Under the pieces are notes generated by a model, which did not search any database, had not been told where the DNA came from, and saw nothing but the letters and a program-made list of their open reading frames with translations. Source: Archaeoglobales archaeon (GTDB lineage: Archaea; Halobacteriota; Archaeoglobi; Archaeoglobales; Archaeoglobaceae). From it: 32,231 nucleotides of DNA. The position numbers were made by a program, and so were the translations under genes. Positions within the stretch are counted from its first letter, which is position 1. Every line of letters starts with the position of its first letter. Positions 8,058-14,540 of the stretch are shown piece by piece. The DNA lies in contig QMZC01000021.1 in the NCBI GenBank assembly GCA_003662995.1, positions 1-32,231 on the forward strand, given 5' to 3'.

Positions 8058-8339
8058 TCAGAATACTTGGAAGGCTTCAAAAACTCTGCTCACGAATTCC
8101 TTTGAAACTTTCATCAAAGAGCTGTAAGATGGCTGGATTCCGGACTCAGTATACTCCGGCTTAGCCTTCACGTACAGATCGAGATTCTCAAAAAAGTAAA
8201 TGTTGTATGAGCCGCCAGTAGCGACAACTCTGAATTCAATCGGTGGCACGTGGTGTTTACTTCTTCTCCTGACTCTTACAGTCTTTACACTCTTCAAGCA
8301 GACACTCCTAACTAAATCCGCTAAAACTGCTTCAGACAA
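8058..8339 (-). CDS. Unknown small basic protein, about 93 residues
   Basis: The best start is a TTG at 8339, six bases behind GGAGGTG; the longer reading from a TTG at 8354 would place that site within the gene. The product begins SEAVLADLVRSVCLKS, contains a very basic patch (RVRRRSKHH) and then strands ending VSRVFEAFQVF. It has no family I recognise. The basic patch is compatible with nucleic-acid binding. Confidence 0.6.
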   Translation of the reverse strand: MSEAVLADLVRSVCLKSVKTVRVRRRSKHHVPPIEFRVVATGGSYNIYFFENLDLYVKAKPEYTESGIQPSYSSLMKVSKEFVSRVFEAFQVF

Positions 8340-8420
8340 TCCAATCACCTCCAAAATCCTAGAGTTAAATTAGATAAACAAAGAAAGCTAACTTTAAAAT
8401 TGAGATTAAAGATTTAAATT

Positions 8421-8840
8421 TTAAATTTCAAACATCTGTATTATCTCTTGCGTCGTGTAAACTTTAACAACATCCTGCTCCTTTAACTTCCTATCATTCG
8501 ACCAAATTGCACAGTTCAATTTTAATGCGAGCGCAAAGTAAGGAGCGTCATCGGGATCTGGAGAAATATTTTTGGCTTTATCGTACTTATCTTCAAATTC
8601 TTCAAATGGAATTACCTCTATTTGCTCCTCCAGAAAATTCAAAACAACTTCTAATTCTTCTTGAGAAAGTTTAGCCTTTTCCAATATTTCGTCAAAATGC
8701 TCACGAATTTCGATGAACAGATACTCTGGAGCTATGAAACGAAATTTCCTCAGAATCTTGTTCGTTACAAAAACTCTGAATGTCCCTCCTCTGGCTATAA
8801 GAGCGGCAAATATTACATTAGCGTCGATCACCAGTAACAT
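8421..8840 (-). CDS. vapC: VapC-like PIN-domain ribonuclease toxin
   Basis: The product of 139 residues shows the PIN fold with the four acidic metal ligands in order: D6 in VIDANVIF, E44 in LFIEIREH, D98 in DPDDAPYFALAL, and D116 in SNDRKL. PIN toxins cleave RNA in a magnesium- or manganese-dependent way. The start is the ATG at 8840; a longer reading from 8861 has no support. It overlaps the antitoxin gene by 23 nt. It is close to the family's usual length and looks intact. The long, acidic middle (about 55-90) is typical of archaeal PIN proteins of the COG1569/COG4113 type. Confidence 0.85.
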   Translation of the reverse strand: MLLVIDANVIFAALIARGGTFRVFVTNKILRKFRFIAPEYLFIEIREHFDEILEKAKLSQEELEVVLNFLEEQIEVIPFEEFEDKYDKAKNISPDPDDAPYFALALKLNCAIWSNDRKLKEQDVVKVYTTQEIIQMFEI

Positions 8841-9057
8841 GTTTCCTAAACCTCTCAGCAATCGATTTACTGATTTTCTCGCCGAGTTCTAGAGCATCTT
8901 CTTCAGTCATCTTGCTCTTGGATACTATCCTCTCGATCTCGGTCAAATTTTGAATTTCCCTTTCAATCATTCTCCTTATCGCTGGTGACCAATCAACTCC
9001 GAACTTTTCCATCTTCCTCTTTAAGTCTTCGGGAATTTTAATTTTCAATTCAGCCAT
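8818..9057 (-). CDS. vapB: VapB-type antitoxin
   Basis: This 79-residue protein opens with an N-terminal ribbon-helix-helix-like sequence (LKIKIPEDLKRKMEKFG) and a helix WSPAIRRMIEREI, then a charged C-terminal tail that would wrap the PIN toxin. It lies just ahead of VapC and overlaps it, as toxin-antitoxin pairs do. GGAGGTG is about eleven bases before the ATG, slightly further than usual. The RHH part would bind the promoter and autoregulate the pair. Confidence 0.82.
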   Translation of the reverse strand: MAELKIKIPEDLKRKMEKFGVDWSPAIRRMIEREIQNLTEIERIVSKSKMTEEDALELGEKISKSIAERFRKHVTGDRR

Positions 9058-9099
9058 AGATATTACGACACCTCCATAGATTATATCTCTTACTTTACT

Positions 9100-9549
9100 T
9101 TAGATCATGTCAGACCAGATCTCTTTAAGCGTATCTCTGACAGGATTAAGTAAAGGTGTTTGCATCTTTTCCTCATCAACCTCTATGACTTCCGCCTTTC
9201 CCTTTCTTTTGACGATCAAGACACTCTGAAGCTTTACTGCATCTATCTCGTGAATCATTACAACGTCTTCGACATCAGATTCAAGGATTGGAACTTTTAC
9301 TAACCGCCTCATTCTGCATGGGAAAACGACAATACAAGCTGTTGGTCTGTGTATTTTGATTATCTGTGGTAGAAGAAATGTGAACGTGAATTGCTTTGTT
9401 AAATTGTCTACGAATCCCAATCCTACTACCGCCTTTAGTTTGTCTCCATCGAGGAGGATTGCATGAGGAAAAGGCTCTTTCCCGGCTTCAAAATCCTTTC
9501 TAACAGACTCAACCACTCTATCAAATACCCTTTCAACTTGATCCTGCAT
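9100..9549 (-). CDS. Unknown 149-residue protein
   Basis: An ATG at 9549 follows GAGGTGATACT. The protein has a helical N-terminus (residues 1-22), a beta-rich core around residues 28-90 with KQFTFTFLLPQIIK and a further set of strands with DVVMIHEIDAV, and a helical tail. It recalls hypothetical proteins of archaeal viruses and plasmids, but I cannot name a family. No membrane segment or signal is visible. Confidence 0.65.
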   Translation of the reverse strand: MQDQVERVFDRVVESVRKDFEAGKEPFPHAILLDGDKLKAVVGLGFVDNLTKQFTFTFLLPQIIKIHRPTACIVVFPCRMRRLVKVPILESDVEDVVMIHEIDAVKLQSVLIVKRKGKAEVIEVDEEKMQTPLLNPVRDTLKEIWSDMI

Positions 9550-9586
9550 AGTATCACCTCTTTTGGCAATAAAATTGAAATAAAAG

Positions 9587-10171
9587 CTAAGAATAGCGGA
9601 TCCAGACTTCGTCCCAGCTTCCCGGCCCTAAAACCGGATGCGGCAAGGCAATTGTTGTTATGCCCTTAGCTTTAGCATACCTTGTTAGATCTGCAATTTC
9701 CCTAGCGAGCTGCATTCCCTCTGAATTGTGCCCGTTAACACCATTGTAGGATGGTACAGCGAGTTTTGTGATTTTGGTTCTAACACTCTCAAGTCCTTCG
9801 ATCAAGTCTTTTACAATTGATGCTTCGCCAGCGTTAAAGTCACCAATGAAGAGGGTTATCTCACCATTACAGCTAATGATCCACCATGTGCTGTGAAGTC
9901 TGTTGATCTGCCTGCCAGCAATCCTACCCACTTCTCTTGGCGTTAGAGCTTTAACTGTTATCTTGGCACTTTTGCTTGGTTTAAAGACTATTGGCTTTCC
10001 ATCTGCTATTATTGGCTTGACATGCTTGACGTTCGGCCTGTCAGCCCAATACTTGTGGATGATCACCGCATTTGTGATATTCTCAGGAATGTGGTCGGCG
10101 TGGCTGTGGCTTATGACTGTTAGAAATGGTGTAATTGTGGACGGAGACCTCCAAACATCTAGTTGCAGCAT
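9587..10171 (-). CDS. Metallo-beta-lactamase-fold hydrolase
   Basis: The motif SHSHADH gives the metal ligands H22, H24, D26 and H27. Later signs of the fold are IGDFNAG, whose aspartate would bridge two metals, and a C-terminal ALPHPVLG histidine. At about 195 residues it is short for the family, without the extra beta-CASP domain of RNase J-like enzymes, so it is closer to UlaG-like or small hydrolases. The ATG at 10171 sits behind GGGGGA, and I prefer it to a TTG five codons earlier. The substrate is unknown; a phosphodiester or lactone bond would be usual. Confidence 0.8.
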   Translation of the reverse strand: MLQLDVWRSPSTITPFLTVISHSHADHIPENITNAVIIHKYWADRPNVKHVKPIIADGKPIVFKPSKSAKITVKALTPREVGRIAGRQINRLHSTWWIISCNGEITLFIGDFNAGEASIVKDLIEGLESVRTKITKLAVPSYNGVNGHNSEGMQLAREIADLTRYAKAKGITTIALPHPVLGPGSWDEVWIRYS

Positions 10172-10187
10172 TTTAATTTCCCCCAAA

Positions 10188-10424
10188 CTACTTAGTACAA
10201 AAGCCAGAATCAGTCGACTCTAACATTGCAATCTGACGTAGTTGGCTTTTGACCCTGTAAAATCTGCCACTAAGTAGGTTATCTATACAGGCTTTTAGTA
10301 GAGCAGCTCTCCTAATCCAATCCACAACCTTCCTAACAAACGCAGGCACTGCTCTCAAGCCCCTTCGGGCGACCTCGCTGGAGTTAACAAAAGGCTTATA
10401 TATTCCATTCTCCACTTTATCCAT
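10188..10424 (-). CDS. Unknown small basic protein, 78 residues
   Basis: The ATG at 10424 is preceded by GGGGG about seven bases upstream. The protein is basic, with a helical middle (FVRKVVDWIRRAALLKACIDN). It is not recognised. It is of special interest because its leader contains a GC-rich hairpin (10444-10480) whose base lies about 20 nt from the start, so expression could be controlled at translation. Its stop lies 16 nt ahead of the metallo-hydrolase start. Confidence 0.6.
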   Translation of the reverse strand: MDKVENGIYKPFVNSSEVARRGLRAVPAFVRKVVDWIRRAALLKACIDNLLSGRFYRVKSQLRQIAMLESTDSGFCTK

Positions 10425-10443
10425 ACTCAAACCCCCTTCTCAG

Positions 10444-10480
10444 GGGCGGCGGGCGTGTTTCAGCCCGGAGAAACCGCCCC
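10444..10480 (-). promoter_or_regulatory. GC-rich two-storey hairpin in a leader
   Basis: The outer stem is GGGGCGG (10444-10450) with CCGCCCC (10474-10480), and the inner stem is CGGGC with GCCCG around the loop GTGTTTCA. A competing pairing of GTTTC with GAAAC is possible. Next to it, CCCC of the stem could also pair with the GGGGG that serves the following start. In an AT-rich genome such a GC-rich block suggests a structured RNA. A TATA-like TTATAT lies just upstream on the minus strand. It could be a regulatory leader or a small RNA; the function is not known. Confidence 0.55.
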
Positions 10481-10612
10481 ATATAATTGATTGAATAAAA
10501 GGTAAGTTCTAAGCCTAGAAACAACTATTTTGAAAACTTAGTAAGTTAAAAATGAGAAAAGACCGTTCAATGGCTGAAGAATGGTAAAAAAGAGTATAAA
10601 GCTCAGGTTTAA

Positions 10613-10858
10613 TCAAATTTCTAGTTCAATTTCTCCTGCCGCGATTGGGCGCATTAGTAATTTCCCTTCGTGGAATTCTCTCATAATCTTGTCTATTTTC
10701 TTGGAAATTTCTGGCGTGAAGTATGATTCTCCACACTCCTCACAGATGAAAGCCGGAACGTCCTTAATTACAACTACCCTGTTTCCAACTCTTGCAACAA
10801 ATTCTGTTTTACCTTCATGTAATTTTCCATTACACAAACTACATCTATCTGGCTTCAT
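10613..10858 (-). CDS. MqsA/YgiT-type zinc-finger antitoxin
   Basis: The 81-residue product has the two CxxC knuckles of the YgiT/MqsA N-terminal zinc domain: CSLC (residues 6-9) and CEEC (39-42), with the conserved FICEECGESYFTPE after it. The C-terminal helix-turn-helix DNA-binding domain of MqsA is absent; only a short tail is present, as in many archaeal versions. The ATG overlaps the stop of the DUF4258 gene as ATGA and follows AGGAG. This order, toxin first and antitoxin second, is normal for MqsRA-like pairs. Confidence 0.85.
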   Translation of the reverse strand: MKPDRCSLCNGKLHEGKTEFVARVGNRVVVIKDVPAFICEECGESYFTPEISKKIDKIMREFHEGKLLMRPIAAGEIELEI

Positions 10859-11178
10859 ACATTTCTCCTCCTAATTCTATAATCTATCCACTTTTCTTCT
10901 TTTGGTTTGTAAACTGTAATAATTCTTACGTGATCTTCACACTCTGCAATAACAACATGGTATGGGGCATCTTTCAAATATCCCAAAACTAGAGCTGATG
11001 GGCAAGGTTTATCGTCTGCATACTCTTCAATTATTTCTCCATCTATAATAACCCTTTTAATGTCGTCCGTAGATGTATTTCGTTGAAACATTCTAACTCT
11101 TGCGTGGTTAGAAATTATAAAGTTATCTTCTTCAATAAGTCTCTTGATTCGTTTAAAGTTGATCGCTTTCCTTTCCAT
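10855..11178 (-). CDS. DUF4258 protein, probable RelE-superfamily toxin
   Basis: The conserved HARVRMFQRN with the helix SNHARVRM, then IIDGEIIEEYADD and HVVIAECEDHVRIITVY, are hallmarks of DUF4258, which belongs to the RelE/MqsR-like ribonuclease fold. It is encoded with a YgiT-type antitoxin, as is normal for the family. The ATG at 11178 follows GGGAG; a TTG at 11193 would add five residues. Its start overlaps the end of a third small gene by 26 nt. The toxin looks full length. Confidence 0.83.
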   Translation of the reverse strand: MERKAINFKRIKRLIEEDNFIISNHARVRMFQRNTSTDDIKRVIIDGEIIEEYADDKPCPSALVLGYLKDAPYHVVIAECEDHVRIITVYKPKEEKWIDYRIRRRNV

Positions 11179-11371
11179 ATTCCACACTCCCAAGAATAGT
11201 TATAATGCTGCTCCTGAGCGCAAATACTGATAAGAAACCCTCATACGTTGGATATTCTGACAATTCTCCTCTTTCAATTTTTCTCTCTATTTTTTCCAGC
11301 TCTTTCACACCATACTTTGAGAGTACCTTTTCGAACTTCTTTTTCTGCTCTAGTATTTCTTCAATAACCAT
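11153..11371 (-). CDS. Unknown 72-residue protein at the head of a toxin-antitoxin unit
   Basis: An ATG at 11371 follows GGTAGG and opens a Glu/Lys-rich coiled helix (EEILEQKKKFEKVLSKYG) with a C-terminal half PTYEGFLSVFALRSSI. It overlaps the DUF4258 gene by 26 nt, so it is likely to be translated together with it. I know no family for it. A third partner, an extra antitoxin or a regulator, is possible. Confidence 0.6.
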   Translation of the reverse strand: MVIEEILEQKKKFEKVLSKYGVKELEKIERKIERGELSEYPTYEGFLSVFALRSSIITILGSVEYGKESDQL

Positions 11372-11549
11372 AACCTACCACCTACTATATTTGTGGTTAC
11401 TCTTCTAACTTGGGACCTTTTCATTTTATATCTTTTCGTATCTATTCTCTCTTTGTGATTTCAGCAATTTTTTAAACCATCTTTTCAGAATATATCTCTT
11501 AAAAATCGCTATAATTTTATCTCTAATCTTACTAACTCAAGTCTATCTT

Positions 11550-11849
11550 TCACCTGTTCCTTTCCAGCCGAATTAGATCTCCTACTTTAAAGCTCAGCAG
11601 GTGGCTACTGACGATAACGGCAGCATGAAGCTCCGAATCATAGACAGCAATTATTGGAAAGTTGTAGAAATACTTCCGCATGATTATGCAGTAAAGCCAC
11701 GCTGGACCTTCGCCGCTTATTACGAGCGTGTTTCCACTTAATACAGGAAGTTGCTTTTCAACTTTAGATATGTCAGCCTGTTTTGTAGATTCCTTCATCT
11801 CAAATTCTAAAACGAGTCCAGTAAATACTCCTGCTTTAAACTTTTTCAC
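11550..11849 (-). CDS. csx3: Csx3-like protein (CRISPR ring-nuclease family), stand-alone
   Basis: The 99-residue product matches the Csx3 (Crn3) fold: VLSGNTLVISGEGPAWLYC, then FPIIAVYDSELHAAVIVSSH and FKVGDLIRLE at the end. Csx3 proteins in Archaeoglobus (AF1864) cut or bind the cyclic oligoadenylate messengers of type III CRISPR. Here the aspartate of the canonical YDPRL is kept (D71), but its arginine is replaced by E73, and the histidines that normally follow WLY are replaced by Arg, Tyr and Phe. A binding-only role or a changed activity is therefore possible. No cas genes or CRISPR array occur in the window. The start is GTG at 11849. Confidence 0.82.
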   Translation of the reverse strand: MKKFKAGVFTGLVLEFEMKESTKQADISKVEKQLPVLSGNTLVISGEGPAWLYCIIMRKYFYNFPIIAVYDSELHAAVIVSSHLLSFKVGDLIRLERNR

Positions 11850-11958
11850 ATTGCATACGAGCTTAACCGTAATACCACCCCAAATCTCAATTTGTTTAGC
11901 TCAAACAATTCAACAAAACCACATACAGACAACTACCTCATCACTCCACACAACCCGC

Positions 11959-12167
11959 CTGCATATTGCAGAACAGGTTAGTTCTGATGTAGTAAGCTAC
12001 CTATGCCAGTTTCAGCTGGGTTTCATTCAGCCAATTTGCTGCATTTCGCCGACACTCGGTCGGCATTCCAGTTTTAACCCCACACCGCATTCAGCGGCTG
12101 CGGATCTCGTCCGCAGGTCCAGCATATTGCTGGACTGGGTTTTTACAGGAGGCTGGCTCCCACCTGT
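11959..12167. repeat. Array of about ten short hairpins
   Basis: Successive stems are CTGCA/TGCAG, CAGAAC/GTTCTG, GTAG/CTAC, CCAG/CTGG, CAGC/GCTG, GCCGAC/GTCGGC (12048-12064), CCGC/GCGG, TGCGGA/TCCGCA (12099-12115), GTCCAGCA/TGCTGGAC (12117-12135) and ACAGG/CCTGT. The stems differ but the loops recur: ACTCG and TCTCG, TTTCA and ATTCA, and TAT twice. The run is more GC-rich than its surroundings. It is not a CRISPR array because there is no direct repeat and the units touch each other. It could be a structured RNA, a replication or packaging signal. Confidence 0.65.
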
Positions 12168-12199
12168 TATCAGACTAATAAAGTATTTCAGTAAATAAA

Positions 12200-12251
12200 G
12201 TTACGTATTAGTATATTTAAGTATTTCGGTATACTAAGGAAGATACGTAAC
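12200..12251. repeat. Nested inverted repeat
   Basis: The outer arms are GTTACGTAT (12200-12208) and ATACGTAAC (12243-12251), and the inner arms are TTAGTATA and TATACTAA. The inner arms contain the AGTATA core that is shared with the palindromes at 8013, 14500 and 28016. It lies next to the hairpin array and is either an origin element or a binding site. Confidence 0.6.
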
Positions 12252-12664
12252 TACTGATATTACCCAATTACCCAACAGTGACTGAAAGCCTCACCGCATT
12301 GCCAAAATTGCTGCAAAATCTGATAGGGCTATTAGATTCAATGATGTCTATCCCCCCTTCATGGAAAAAATAATACAATATCGACATCATTAACCTTTGA
12401 GTTCACACCATCAAATTATTTTGTAATGTTAGGAAAAACGCTTCACCGCTATTGTGGTCTCTATAGGTGTATCTAGAGGATAGGTATTAGAGTGGCAGGT
12501 TTACAAGATTGCATAATATGAAAATTATGGGATTGGTTGATACTCATGCTACATTATACCGCTATATTATAGGTGATTTATGGGAAAAATATTAAGACAT
12601 CTTGGCGCTCTATAACCTAGTGGAAGTTAAACTAAGATACATCTAGCTAATCGGGGAGTGTGCT

Positions 12665-13876
12665 ATGGACGATAGCAGGAAAGATAAATCAAGGAGGGAG
12701 ATTCTCAATCATCTTAATGACAGAGCTTGGATTAAAAACTTTTTAGAGAAACATATTTGGTTCGAGCATCAAACAGCCTATCCGTCTCTTGTGGGATCGG
12801 TATTAGGGGAGATGATTGGAAGAAAAGAAATAAACCGCAGGGAAGAGGGTGATAAACAGGCTTATGTTTTTATAAATGAAGAAAACGTAACTGAGGAATT
12901 CTTAAAAAGATACAGAAGGATAAATGAGCACATACGAAGTGAGAAACACTTCAGAGTTTTAGAGTTGTTATTTGGCTTAGCTTTGATTATAATCCAAAAA
13001 GAATTGGAAAGTTTCCAAGAGTTCAATATCTTTATTCAAAAACCAATACATGGAGGTAGGCCAGATTTTACAATAGAGATTCCTTGGAAAATAAAAATCC
13101 ACATCGATCTTAAGAACAGATTCAGCAATTTCTCAGATTCCAATGCAAGGGAAATCATAAACAAATATTCTGAGGCAAATGCCACACAAATGGTTATCCA
13201 TCCCTTTCTCTCAGCTGAGGCTCAGAAAGTACTGACTAATAACGATGGTTTCTTTTGCAATATTGGGAGAATATATACTGGATACTACGATGGGATAATT
13301 GACGATTTTAGCAAGGAAGGACTACAACGGGGGACCATTGTTATTAAAGGTGATATAGTCAAAATCTATTCAGAGTTAAAGGAAGACATCGAGAGAAAAA
13401 ATTTCAGATTCTATGAGAGAGCAAAAGAGATCTTCAAAAATGAACCGCTAAATTTCTTTCTCAGAAAAATAAGGGGTATCACCAACTTTGCTATACTGAA
13501 ATACTACTTTAAATCTCTTGAAAAATTTCATATGGAAGCATTTGAACTGGGCTTGACAAGCATTAATATAAGTAAGAGAGACTTAGAGCTCCTAAGAGCA
13601 GTCCCACTTGCATACTTTGTATTCCTCTTCCAGCCTACCAAACGGATAACAGTGTCAATGCTAGCAAAGAGTTTGACAAGGTACCCTGAATTAAAATACT
13701 TCAAAAAATTAGATTCTGATAGAAAGCGAGATCTTGCCCGTGATGCTGCAAAATTTTTACAGAAAAAAGGTTTTATCAAAATTGAATCCAAAAATAAATG
13801 GTATGCCGATGATGTAGAGTCTCCTTATCCTTCTAAAAGAGATATTTTGAATGAAATGGAGATGATCGAGATCTAA
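12665..13876 (+). CDS. Putative PD-(D/E)XK nuclease-like protein, 403 residues
   Basis: The central part fits the PD-(D/E)XK core: GGRPDFTIEI (P133, D134) followed by KIHIDLKNR (D148, K150), a distance typical of restriction-type nucleases. The N-terminal 120 residues are helical; the C-terminal 130 residues look like a winged-helix domain (SMLAKSLTRYPELKYFKK, then a basic helix). A single-gene restriction or repair protein is the natural guess, but I do not recognise the family. The ATG follows GGGGAG. The gene is AT-rich and is the first in the rightward arm. Confidence 0.72.
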   Translation: MDDSRKDKSRREILNHLNDRAWIKNFLEKHIWFEHQTAYPSLVGSVLGEMIGRKEINRREEGDKQAYVFINEENVTEEFLKRYRRINEHIRSEKHFRVLELLFGLALIIIQKELESFQEFNIFIQKPIHGGRPDFTIEIPWKIKIHIDLKNRFSNFSDSNAREIINKYSEANATQMVIHPFLSAEAQKVLTNNDGFFCNIGRIYTGYYDGIIDDFSKEGLQRGTIVIKGDIVKIYSELKEDIERKNFRFYERAKEIFKNEPLNFFLRKIRGITNFAILKYYFKSLEKFHMEAFELGLTSINISKRDLELLRAVPLAYFVFLFQPTKRITVSMLAKSLTRYPELKYFKKLDSDRKRDLARDAAKFLQKKGFIKIESKNKWYADDVESPYPSKRDILNEMEMIEI

Positions 13877-13892
13877 CAGTTCCATAGTGGTA

Positions 13893-14155
13893 CTAGTGAA
13901 AAAAGAATGTAGAGGAAATGAGAAGAAGGTTAAGGAGCTTGAAAATGCTGAAGAGGTTGAATAAGGGAAATAGCGTCATATACATCGCCTCTTGTAACTC
14001 AGTTCTCAAAAAATAAAAAAGTCTGTTGGACAGGTTGAACTTCTTAAGCATACTTATTGGTTCCTTTGAATCCAGTATTTTCCCGTTGTAGCACCACTTT
14101 ATTTCATGGTTTTTTTGGAGTATTTCTCTATGGCTTTTACAACCTCATAGCTCAT
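13893..14155 (-). pseudogene. Relic of a small unknown gene
   Basis: From the ATG complementary to 14153-14155 the minus strand reads MSYEVVKAIEKYSKKTMK and stops, while the next frame continues EIKWCYNGKILDSKEPIS, then KKFNLSNRLFYFLRTELQ. A single-base shift joins them. The fragment looks like coding sequence of the element but is broken, and I do not know its function. Confidence 0.4.
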
Positions 14156-14493
14156 AAAGATGAACTAAAAAGAGTCTTAAAATTGTCTCGGAAGAGCTCA
14201 GAAATAGCTTAAGAAATTATATTACCGACAATTACTGTCATTCCAGATCTTGCTGATACTAAGAAAGCTTTAACTCCAAGATATTCTTTGAATACAGTTA
14301 AAATCAAAATTAGAGAGATACCTAAATATATTGAGATTCTTAATTTCTTAATTTATTAAGAAAGTGTTGGAGACTGTTTTGTTAAACTTATCAAAATTAC
14401 TGGTTGGATCTGCATCTGGATCTAGCAGTGCTTGTGTTGATAATGTCTCATTTTTTCCACAGAGGGGGGCTCGATTTTCAATAGATAGGGAAA

Positions 14494-14516
14494 AGTATAA
14501 GTATACTGATACTCTT
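14494..14516. promoter_or_regulatory. AGTATACT site upstream of the Orc1 gene
   Basis: AAGTATAAGTATACTGATAC contains the self-complementary octamer AGTATACT at 14500-14507, with a flanking AGTATA and GATACT. It lies about 40 bp upstream of the first GTG of the Orc1 gene, where an archaeal TATA box and operator would sit. It matches the sites at 8013-8033 and 28016-28031. Confidence 0.5.
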
Positions 14517-14540
14517 ACTATTATAGTGGAAAAATAGAGG

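Larger units (their letters stand above)
11850..12664. other. Strand-switch intergenic region, candidate origin
   Basis: No convincing gene lies in these 815 bp. To the left nearly all genes run leftward, and to the right most run rightward. The region holds a hairpin array (11959-12167), a nested inverted repeat (12200-12251) and AT-rich sequence up to the start at 12665. This resembles an archaeal replication origin, and an Orc1/Cdc6 gene lies 1.9 kb downstream. I could not find a clear origin-recognition box by eye. Confidence 0.5.
13877..14540. other. Gap of 660 bp with a relic gene and a promoter
   Basis: This stretch holds no intact gene. Between 13893 and 14155 the minus strand shows a broken small gene (listed separately). 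A possible remnant on the plus strand near 14235-14360 encodes LPTITVIPDLADTKKALTP before a stop. The last 60 bp contain AGTATA-type sites and a TATA-like run ahead of the Orc1 gene. Confidence 0.45.

Noticed and set aside
11950-12170. CRISPR-like array
   Set aside because: The units are hairpins of different sequence with no constant direct repeat and no spacers of regular length.
11728-12198. Plus-strand reading frame of 156 codons
   Set aside because: It runs antisense to the Csx3-like gene and through the hairpin array, and the translation is rich in Ser, Thr and Cys with no domain. It is a chance frame.
12200-12664. Canonical archaeal origin recognition boxes
   Set aside because: Inverted repeats are present, but I could not match the known consensus, so only a candidate origin is claimed.
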